Below, piece after piece: positions 55,373-64,000 of a DNA stretch of 64,000 nt. Each line of letters starts with the position of its first letter. Position 1 is the first letter of the stretch. Made by a program: the position numbers and the translations under genes. The DNA comes from Scolanthus callimorphus (lineage: Eukaryota; Cnidaria; Anthozoa; Actiniaria; Edwardsiidae). The stretch covers positions 1 through 64,000 of the forward strand of contig JAWWUD010000107.1 in assembly GCA_033964015.1 (NCBI GenBank), in the 5' to 3' direction. Below the pieces are notes generated by a model. It was not told the DNA's origin. It was given only the letters and a program-made list of their open reading frames with translations, and did no database searches.

Positions 55373-58300
55373 CTACCCAGTCTCTGTTTGGGCCACACCC
55401 CTACTCAAACCTCTACCCCCTCGGAAGCCACGCCCACGTCCCCTATAGTAGCCTCTCCCGCCACCACGTCCTCTATAACCACCCCTTCCACCACGGCCAC
55501 GGTAATACCCCCGACCCCCACGGCGCATCCCACCAACACCAAATGTTTCTGTGTTGAGTTTTCTTTCCTCTTGCCAGGATGGATGAGCCCTAGCAAACAA
55601 CAATACTGTGAGCTTCCCACTTGTAAAAATCACATTGGAATCTAAGTACCCATACAGAGCTGTAATATTCAATGTGATGCCACATCATTATTTACCAAAT
55701 ATATGGACCTGCCAAGCAAAAAGGACCTTGTAAAGTGTATTTTGTCAAGTTTCTGTCTTGAATAATGTTAGGTAGCTACTTATCTAAGCATTGAGCATAT
55801 TGGTCATCCAATTTTCACACAGCTAAACAGAGATTGGGCAGCCTAAGTTTCCAATTTTATAAGGGCTTACAATAGAAGAACTCTTATTTCCCACTCTTTA
55901 CCATACATCATCATCATGGTCAAATTGCTGTGGAGCTTCAGTTTTTCTCAGTTCTAGTGGAAGTTTGTTCCATAGAACTGCTCCACTATATGATAATGCC
56001 CTCTTCATATAGTTGGTACAGGGTTTTGGTATGGCCAGTTTTCTTTGTTGATCCCATAAATGGTAGGTGTTTGCACAAAAATTAAACATTTCAGTTAGAC
56101 ACTGAAATCAGAGCCATGATTGTTTAGGGACTTGAACATGGGTAAATGTAGACTTTTTATTAGTCGTTTGATGGGGTGAAGTAGTAAAGGATGTGATGAA
56201 ATTTCTCTTCTGTAATAATTCCAATAACCCCATTTATTGACACATGTCAGATGTTTTTTTTTTTCTCCTCTTCTCGTGGCCTGATGTTTTGTACTCACTT
56301 TCTGTTCTTGTCCCTGTCATTAGCTTCACATGAAATGCTGTCAAAGAACGACGAGGTCTTGTCATAAAATGTTGCTGGTGTAGGGGAGTGAGCAGATTCC
56401 TCTCCTTCAACCTCAACCTGAAAAAAAAAACATTAACAATCAATCACTAAAAGCAACAATATTTTATCAGGAGGACACTTAGCTAGAAGAGATTACATGA
56501 CAACTGAGAGTGTACTTTGAATGTAAACAAAGTCCATGATCTTACCTCATCATTCAAGTCTAGTCCAACTCTCAATTTCTTCTGCAATTCCTCTTCAATC
56601 TCCTCCTTATTGAATTTAGCATTTGCACTCTCAAAATCATATTCTCCTTCAAACTTGGGTTCTTGCCGCGGTCCTCGTGAACCTCCTCGTCCTCCTCGTC
56701 TCCCTCGACCAGCACCTGAAAATACAGAACACTGCATGGTCTAGGGGCCAATGTCTTGAGAGAAAAAAACAGGTAATTCTTGGACCCAAAACTTCAATAT
56801 GATTGTAGTTTCAGAGAAAAAAATCCTAACACTTTTTTTTACAGGCAATGCATTTCAGGGAGGATAAAAGCCAAAGAAAGAGTGATCCAATCACAGAAAT
56901 GGGATCCTACCGGTTAAGCATCAACTAAAACTACTCATCCATTAATCTATGAAACAGCTTTGCAATTTGGTGTCAAGTTTTGACATTATAACAAATTTGG
57001 CTACAAGTTTATAAGTCAACAAGGTGTTAGCAGAAAATGAGAACAAGTAATCTGCTTTAGAAGAAACCCATCATGTATAGTAGAAACCCACTCCCACATA
57101 TATATTGGGAATCATGCAATCTGATTGGCTCCCCAACTTACTATCTATTTATAATAAACCACATGGGTTCTTCAAAGGCACTATCATTGGATAGTTTACC
57201 AAAGGAAAGTGTTTGGACATCACATTTTGAAGGGAAAACTCTTCCACATAGTGCATGAGACAGTAGAGCTGCCATATTGCCTATTTGTACAAGATGCAAA
57301 AATCTAAGCAAAACAGGAACCATTGGCTGATAGCCAATAAAAGTAGGCACTATCAATGTCATTTCATCACTAAGAGCATTGTATTATAATGAGTTATAGG
57401 TCGCAAGCATTGATAAAGCTAGCAAAAATTTGGAAACACCATTAAAAATGTTTTAGTGTCACATCTAAGGTAGTATGCTAGTTGGTTTCTACTTTTAACA
57501 TATTTACATACATCGATTTTTTATACCAAAGGGTCATTCCACAGTATTTTGGCCCCAAGTGACTGATTTTTAATTATATAAATGTAGTCAATTTGTATAA
57601 ATTCTTAGAGATTGATGTCTGAAGTGTAGTCTATCACTGTTTGTTGTTGTGTTCTTGCATCATTATGCATAAATTTACAACATTTTTGTGCATAATCAGC
57701 AAACAACTGTCACGGAGTCTACATTTTAATTTGTTCTTGTTTGAAAGCTAAATGATTTAGGGAGGAATACAGTTATATTGACAGATGGTATTCTTAGTAA
57801 TCTAACTAAAAAACTTCATAAGCTTGGGATTTGCAATGTGTTCTTCATAAAATATGCTATCCAATAGACCTTTATCACGCAATATTGATTATTAATAATA
57901 TAGTTATCCGAAAATGAAATCCAGTTTCCAATTCTACACATCCGTATTAGTAAAACTGCAAAGTTTTAAAAGAATTACTTGAAAACTGACTGAGATATGA
58001 ATTTCAAACTTCCTATTCTGACTTACTTTTTACAAAGAAATGTATGGGCAAATACGTCAAGTCGAGGCTGGACGGGCATCGATGCCCATCCAGCCTCGTT
58101 TCGATTTATTTTCCCATACATTTCTTGTTTAAAAATAAGCCAGAATACGAAGTTTTGAAAATTCATATCTCAGCCAGTATTGAAGCAATATTCACCAAAC
58201 TTTGCAATTTTACTAATACGGATGTGTAGAATTGAATACTGGATTTCATTTTCTGATAACTATTATATATTAATAATCAATATTGCGTGATAAAGGCCTA

Positions 58301-61300
58301 TTAGGATCTGTAGACTCCATGACAGTTTTGGCACATAAAGTTTCTCTGAAATTTTATACAAATATTTATTTGAAACCAAAAGGTCTTAACCCTATTCAGA
58401 CTGGGCTTTTTTTGACCATCTGTGACTGGGGAGGGGGGGGGGGGCTAATTCGGCCCCCCCTCTATATCTCTGGAACCACTGGGGCTATGATCATCAAACT
58501 TTCACACAATGACCATGAGCCTTAGACAAATCACCACACCTATTTTTGTCACGTGGGAGCAAAATGTGACGTCACAATGACGTCATTCTCAATGCTTTAT
58601 CAATTTTTAAGTAATTTTAATTAACTTTCAAAAACTTGGTAGATAATTCTCTAAAGCAAACTAATTAACATCAGGATAATGTAAATGTAACAATTTGTGG
58701 CATTAACACATAAATTTTATTAAACTTGCGTCATAATGACGACTTTTGAAAATATTGTCCGCCATCTTGGATCCGCCATCTTGGATTTCATTTAATTTCC
58801 ATTTGAGTCTTCAGATAAATACTCAATGAGAAAAAAATGGTCAAAATGTACATAATACTTATCAAAGAAGTGTTTGACATTCAAAAGTTGAATTAAAAGG
58901 AGGTTGGTGAATCCCAGAGCTAGTTTTAGACCATATGTTAAAATGAACAAAATCCCCCTACCCCTCCCCCCCAAAGATTTTGTGTCAAAAATTAATTAGC
59001 CTGTACATAAATTACTAATGAGTACAAGCTCCGATAGTCATAATTTGGGCAATGTGTCCAACATTAAGCTTGAAATATGAAAAATTCACGTTTTTTCGAG
59101 TTTTGCAAAAGATGCATGTCAAAAAGTGGTTGCCATGGAAACTGGGTCATTGACACTGACATGTCATTGACACCAAATATCCCCAGATAAATTTTAGGAA
59201 AAGTCACGAAGTTTCACCATCATAGCGGCAGTGGTTTTAGAGTAATCAGGATTTTACTGGAGGGGGGGCTCGAAAAGCCCCCCCAGTCTGAATAGGGTTA
59301 AGGTTGCAATTTATAATGATTGCAATATTACTTTGCCAAAATAAACTTAGAATTATTTCTGTTTAACTGTAAAAATCCAATAAAAATATGTCACAGAGTC
59401 TACTTTTTTGTCACAGAGTCTACATTGCTCCTTGGGGACTGGCACTAAAATGCTAGTGATCATGCCTAATTTTCTTAAACTTGTAATTTATAATGATCTT
59501 GATATTATTTTGCCAAAATAAACTGACAGAGATATATTTCTTTCAAACTGTAAAAATACAATAAAAGTTTGTCACAGAGTCTACAGCTCCTTGGGGTCAA
59601 TGCTCCTGTAGACTCCATGACAATATTACATGTCTTTTTGTGTTGATCAAACATGGTATAAAATAAATGAGGGTTATATTAATAGCCATTTGCTGTTCAT
59701 CTCAAGTGTCCTGAAGAGGAATTAAGCATTTTGTTCCTTACATTTCATTTTATGTAGACTCCATGATGTAGACTCTGTGACAGCACCATTCTCGTAAGTC
59801 AAACCATTTTTTTGGGGAAAATAAGGAGTCCATAAAGTGGTTACTTTTAATGTGTGTCTTGATTCAACACATATACAGATTTCAGAGAGATTTGCATTTC
59901 AATTTTACTGTCCCAAAATTTGGGAATCTCTGATGTAGACTCTGTGACAGCCATATATGGCCTTGTAATGGAAACATTTAAAATTAATTTTTATTGAGTG
60001 CATGGTGTGGCTAGTAGAACATATATTATGGCTAGTGAATCTTGGCCATTTACTGGCCACTTGACTACTATTTTCAAAAGTTAAGATTGAGCCCTGGGGC
60101 TGATAAGAAAGGATGCATCTCAAAAGTGGTTGGGGGTAAACACACGTACAAGAAATATAGGGAAATTCCTGTAAAAGTGGTCCTCCCTCCATGGCCTCAG
60201 TATGCTAGTGGGTTTCTGATAAAATCAAATAGGAACATTTTACCTCTGCTTCTTTGCTCTCCAGTTGGCCTCCTGGCAGACTGATCTCTGGTAGATTCCT
60301 CAACCTTGTTCTCCTTTATTTCCCTATTAGACTCCTGGTCTGGCTTCTTGTTCTCCTTCTCTTGAGCTCTCTCCCCGGATCCCTTCCTTGGGGCAGACTT
60401 CTTTTTTTGCTGAGTTGTGTTACCCTGCTGGTTCATAGATTTTGTTTGAGTACCTTCTGTCTTAACCTCAGGGGCAGGAGACATTCTTAACTCAGGAGAA
60501 GGGGTACTTGTCCGTGACAGGCCCATGCTTTGAGGCAAGGGGGGTGTAGGAATCCGAGGAAGAAGGGGAGTTCCTGGTGCAATGCTTGAAGGTATTTGTG
60601 GTAATACCCCTTGTAATGGACGGTCCGGGAAGGCTGGTGGCTGCTGCAGGGGGTAGCTAGGATGATAGGGTAGACCACTGAATGGGCTGTAACCTCCTGG
60701 GGTCTGGTATGGTGCATTGCGATTGTAAGGGCTGAAGCTTCCTGGACCACTAACTGCAGACTACAGAAGAGAAAATGGAGAGCAATGTAGTTGTTGCTGA
60801 AAAAGTCTAAACACAGAGCGGGTGGCTGGTGTAGCCAGCAGTTTCAGACAGAATCAAGAATTGGACAAAAAAAAATTACAGTTTTTTGTAGTGTGATCAT
60901 AATTTTAAGGTGAAAGAGCCACAACAAAATATCATGAAATGTATTTCTATTACCATATTTGAAAATGAGAACTGTTGTCCTGAACTTTCATCAACAAGCG
61001 CAATAGCAAAACCCATGAATGTGTGTGTGGCGAAAAAAAATATTGTTTTTCAAATGTGGTATTTTTGCATTGCGAGTAGTTTGCAGCATGTATGCATGCT
61101 ACTTGTTTCAACTCACTTCTACTACCAAAATCACTAAATTGTCAGCACCTTGGAAAAAACAATCAGCCAGTTTTTCAAATTTGGTTACCACAGGTGACAA
61201 TTTCGATAGATCAAATGATCACATGACACTTCAGTTTTTTTTTGTTTGATGTTAGAAATTTACAGAAATGTGATCGAGATGGTCATGTGAGGTAACAGAA

Positions 61301-62225
61301 TTTGAAAAATGATTGATTGTTTTTTTCTTTGGGTGCCAACAGTTTAGTGATTTTGGTAGTATGTTTCTGAATGCACTGGAATTTGAGATTCCATGTTTTG
61401 GGTTGAGATATGTATTTGTTTTGATTAGAGATATATCTTTGTTTAGGCTTCTTCATGAAAAAGGATACATGTGAGGGAAGTATGGTGCCATGTCTTGCTG
61501 ATAGATGCTTCCGGGATGCAATGAGAGGGCTTTGAGTAGAGAATTCAAGATTAACAATTGGTCATATGCACTATATACAATATGCCAGAAGGATGCATTT
61601 TAGACAGGAGATACTAAGTTGGTTCTCAAACTGAAGAACATGGAACTTGTATGAAATTCACAGTTCTTGTAACATCAACGGATATTTTTTTATGGAGCTT
61701 GTATGCATGCTTAGAAGAAGTGTGGCATATGGAAACTAGCGCCAGTTTCTGGTCCAAGTTGTTTGAAAGTCTGAAATAATACCATGCGGCATATTTGTCA
61801 AACCAACCTGAGCTTGAACAATTGCTGGGTCTTGGTGAGGCTGAGCCGTGGATTTAGGAAGCTCCCCGCGCTGACAGACGTGCAAGTCTTCAATGTCTTT
61901 TCCGCGAAACACAATGTACTCGTAGACTTCAGTTCGCGGAGGAATAACAACGTCCACTTGTCGGTCTTCCGTCCCGAAAGACCGTACTACAGTAAAAAAA
62001 AGAAAAACTATTAAGACAAGCAAGGTCTGGCGTACTTTATGGATGCAAAACAAATATGCACAGGCAAAAAAGTGACGGAAACATTTGTCAACAACGACAC
62101 ATACCATTGGCAAGCGTCACTGTTGACTCTTGCGTATCGATGCTATACAAGGTGCCTACATAGCGAATTTTCGCTTTGGAAACAAGGCTAATAGTACTAC
62201 CTATGTATGGAGTACTCGGCTCCAT
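55373..62225 (-). CDS. LSM14: LSM14/RAP55/Scd6-type mRNP protein, 6 exons
   Basis: Exons on the minus strand: 62225-62105, 61986-61808, 60760-60244, 56715-56546, 56417-56299, 55589-55373. Phases join without a break into about 440 aa (human LSM14A is about 463). Residues 1-80 form the divergent LSm fold ([20 protein letters not shown], then VRSFGTEDR and [13 protein letters not shown]). A Pro/Ser-rich linker and a charged Lys/Glu-rich stretch end exon 3. Then come an RGG patch, the FDF motif ([15 protein letters not shown], from about residue 298), the FFD box ([12 protein letters not shown], from about 347), the TFG box ([10 protein letters not shown], ending about 386) and a Tyr/Arg/Gly-rich RGG tail. 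This domain order is diagnostic of LSM14/RAP55/Trailer hitch/Scd6 proteins. They repress translation and bind DDX6, 4E-T and EDC4 in P-bodies (family knowledge). Introns 3 and 5 carry MITE and LINE insertions. The intron 2 donor is GTTGGT, weaker than the others. Confidence 0.93.
55890..56240 (-). pseudogene. LINE RT C-terminal fragment in LSM14 intron 5
   Basis: In minus-strand frames: [17 protein letters not shown] then (frame change) [20 protein letters not shown] and [20 protein letters not shown]. This is the style of the C-terminal region of CR1/Jockey-type RTs. TCATCATCATGGTCAAATTG at its 3' end matches the LINE/foldback at 26.0 kb. It is short and frameshifted. Confidence 0.65.
57864..58303. 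mobile_element. 440-bp foldback MITE in LSM14 intron 3
   Basis: CAATAGACCTTTATCACGCA at the left, TGCGTGATAAAGGCCTATTA at the right. Arms match over most of their length down to a central GGGCATCGATGCCC palindrome at 58074-58087. Confidence 0.8.
58390..59297. mobile_element. 908-bp MITE with TTAA duplication
   Basis: TIR CCCTATTCAGACTGGGCTTT with complement at the right end; TTAA at 58386-58389 and 59298-59301. A TTAA target and a CCCT start suggest piggyBac-type or Kolobok-type mobilisation. Interior non-coding; poly-G tracts flank both TIRs. LSM14 intron 3. Confidence 0.82.
61121..61362. mobile_element. Foldback MITE in LSM14 intron 2
   Basis: CTACCAAAATCACTAAATTG at the left, complement TTTAGTGATTTTGGTAG at the right, about 70-bp arms including AAACAATCA...TTTTTCAAATT. 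Confidence 0.75.
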
Positions 62226-62550
62226 TAGTGCGGTTGGAGTTTATCGAAAATACAAAAGGATGGCCAAGGATGGCCTCGGATTCTAAACTGTCTCTTCCTT
62301 CCAACAAGATTGTCAATATGGCGTCCTTTTAGCCAGGCGTTTGCAATGAATGCTGGGTAATGTGACCCGGCTCCATTTCTCTCTCGGCCACGGGTGACGT
62401 CATACACGATTGGCATATTTCTTCTTCGCCGTTTTATCAATGTAATATATAGATTTAGCCACTGGCTAAAAGCGGAGCTCCTGGTTATAAAATTTCTATG
62501 TGAATGAAAGGGATTCCCATGTGTACATGGTTTATATGGTTGCTTTAGAG
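62226..62550 (-). promoter_or_regulatory. LSM14 5' flank / core promoter region
   Basis: This is unique-looking sequence between the LSM14 start codon and the CRE-rich array beginning near 62550. It contains CAATATGGCGTCC at about 62315, matching the YY1-type ATGGCG element common in metazoan housekeeping promoters, plus short CpG-containing tracts. No TATA box is evident at a fixed distance. The promoter assignment follows from position. Confidence 0.45.
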
Positions 62551-63660
62551 TCTTCACGAGATATTAATTTTTCAAGCATAGATGACGTCATCGATGACGT
62601 CATATCACGTGACCACTTCATTTCGTTCATATGGTGGCCTAGACTACACTACCCAAGTTTGGTTCTTTTAGAGTTTTCCCTTCACGAGATATTATTTTTC
62701 AAGCATAGATGACGTCATCGATGACGTCACATCACGTGACCACTTCATTTTGCTCATCTGGTGACCTAGACCACACTACCCAAGTTTGGTTGTTCTAGAG
62801 TCTTCTCTTGACGAGATATTCATTTTTCAAGCATAGATGACGTCATCGGTGACGTCACATCACGTGACCACTTCATTTCGCTCATCTGGTGACCAAGACC
62901 ACACTGGCCCAAGTTTGGTTGTTTTAGAGTCTTCTCTTCACGAGATATTCATTTTTCAAGCATAGATGACGTCATCGATGACGTCATATCACGTGACCAC
63001 TTCATTTCGATCATATGGTGGCCTAGACCACACTACCCAAGTTTGGTTCTTTTAGAGTTTTTCCCTTCACGAGATATTATTTTTTCAAGCATAGATGACG
63101 TCATCGATGACGTCACATCACGTGACCACTTCATTTTGCTCATCTGGGGCCGGTTCCTGAAAGGTTGGATAAAGTTATCCATGGATAAAAGTTATCTGTT
63201 GTATAGGATTTGTTCAGGATTTATCCGTTGGATAAGCATTTATCAACAGATAACTCTTAACTGACCTTCTAGGAACCGGCCCTGGTGACCTAGACCACAC
63301 TACCCAAGTTTGGTTGTTCTGAGAGTCTTCTCTTGACGAGATATTCATTTTTCAAGCATAGATGACGTCATCGATGACGTCACATCACGTGACCACCTCA
63401 TTTCGCTCATCTGGTGACCTAGACCACACTACCCAAGTTTGGTTGTTTTAGAGTCTTCTCTTCACGAGATATTCATTTTCAAGCATAGATGACGTCATCG
63501 ATGACGTCACATCACGTGACCACTTCATTTCGCTCATCTGGTGACCAAGACCACACTACCCAAGTTTGGTTGTTTTAGAGTCTTCTCTTCACGAGATATT
63601 CATTTTTCAAGCATAGATGACGTCATCGATGACGTCACATCACGTGACCGTGCTACAGCA
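62550..63660. repeat. 128-bp tandem array with double CRE palindromes
   Basis: Eight units with GATGACGTCATCGATGACGT starting at 62581, 62708, 62836 (one mismatch), 62965, 63093, 63361, 63488 and 63616. Each is followed by CACGTGACC, and CAAGTTTGGTTGTT and TCACGAGATATT recur between units. Spacing is 127-129 bp except where the 134-bp MITE at 63148-63281 interrupts. The array begins about 325 bp upstream of the LSM14 start codon. Confidence 0.88.
63148..63281. mobile_element. 134-bp MITE inside the CRE array, 4-bp CTGG duplication
   Basis: TIR GGCCGGTTCCT and complement; CTGG at 63144-63147 and 63282-63285. The uninterrupted neighbouring units prove the empty site (CATCTGGTGACC). Confidence 0.82.
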
Positions 63661-64000
63661 CCCCCCTTGTGGCATAGACAAAATATCCCAAGTATGGCTG
63701 TCTTAGCATGTTCCTTTGAGGAGATATAATTTTTTCTTTGCATACCACAGGGTTCCCATGTGTACACGGACGACGGACGGCGGACGGACGGCGGACACTA
63801 TAGGTTTAATACCAGAAAAATAAAGAAAAATCATATCTCCCGAAGGGAAGCTTCTCCAGAAGCCAAACTTGGACAAACTTTCAAAGACCATCAGAGGAAC
63901 TCTACACCAAAGTCACGTTCCCTCACGCCATCAATGACGTCATCAAAATGATCCAAAATGCCCGTGACGTTCAAAAATCAACTCGATGGTATACGTTTTT
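63661..64000. other. Degenerate array edge and GACGGACGGCGG repeat
   Basis: GGACGACGGACGGCGGACGG-type short repeats at 63767-63797. A further ATGACGTCATC at about 63935 shows that related sequence continues to the window end. Confidence 0.5.

Larger units (their letters stand above)
57705..59950. repeat. Cluster of TGTAGACTC(TG/CA)TGACA motifs
   Basis: About nine copies in both orientations within LSM14 intron 3: near 57708, 58310, 59391, 59410, 59571, 59607, 59754, 59767 and 59934. The two MITEs above lie among them. No known element explains the pattern. Confidence 0.65.

Noticed and set aside
55388..55645. Plus-strand ORF rich in Thr/Pro/Ser
   Set aside because: Antisense of the RGG-coding exon of LSM14.
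1..64000. tRNA, rRNA or other classical RNA genes
   Set aside because: No A/B-box tRNA cloverleaf or rRNA-like block was recognised by eye; a tRNAscan-SE/Infernal run would be decisive.

Overview
This is eukaryotic (animal) nuclear DNA. It is AT-rich, intron-rich and heavily loaded with transposable elements. Three conserved host genes can be read exon by exon: an SS18-like (SSXT-domain) gene on the minus strand (28199-20492), a nuclear transport factor 2 gene (NUTF2) on the plus strand (28706-34299), and an LSM14/RAP55/Scd6-type gene on the minus strand (62225-55373). The mix of intron-containing metazoan genes with Penelope-like (PLE), BEL/Pao, CR1/L2-like LINE and very many foldback DNA elements suggests an anthozoan cnidarian, most likely a stony coral. 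That taxonomic call is inference from gene and repeat style, not from a diagnostic marker.

Layout. 1-7112: mostly unassigned DNA with one candidate first exon of a secreted peptide (3018-3143). 7122-14822: a 7.7-kb composite transposon with about 1.4-kb terminal inverted repeats and a perfect 9-bp target-site duplication. Its interior holds a 5'-truncated PLE (itself hit by two MITEs) and a decayed RecQ-like helicase exon; one arm carries a further 1.26-kb element. 15090-19330: three unrelated tandem or complex repeat fields (131-bp units; a CpG-rich inverted-repeat family; CRE-rich units). 20.3-28.2 kb: SS18. About 500 bp between start codons separates it from NUTF2, which runs the other way, so the two probably share a bidirectional promoter. 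28.7-34.3 kb: NUTF2, whose 4.2-kb second intron is a nest of MITEs. 35.6-36.4 kb: 15 copies of a 52-bp tandem repeat. 38.8-45.1 kb: a BEL/Pao retrotransposon with LTRs identical over about 148 bp, yet a broken Gag and a mismatched 5' end. 45.2-45.9 kb: a remnant resembling the N-terminus of a Mutator-like transposase, followed by a poly-G MITE. 46-54.8 kb: foldback elements and a LINE fragment split by a foldback. 54.9-62.2 kb: LSM14. 62.55-63.7 kb: eight 128-bp units, nearly all with a double CRE palindrome, immediately upstream of LSM14.

Host gene roles, from family knowledge. SS18 is a BAF (SWI/SNF) subunit, NUTF2 imports RanGDP into the nucleus, and LSM14 is a P-body translational repressor. 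They are not an operon. Their co-location is ordinary, except for the head-to-head SS18/NUTF2 pair. Most of the window's novelty lies in its mobile DNA: the giant long-TIR element, a family of poly-G-tipped MITEs with 8-bp target duplications at four sites, and CRE-rich satellites near a promoter.
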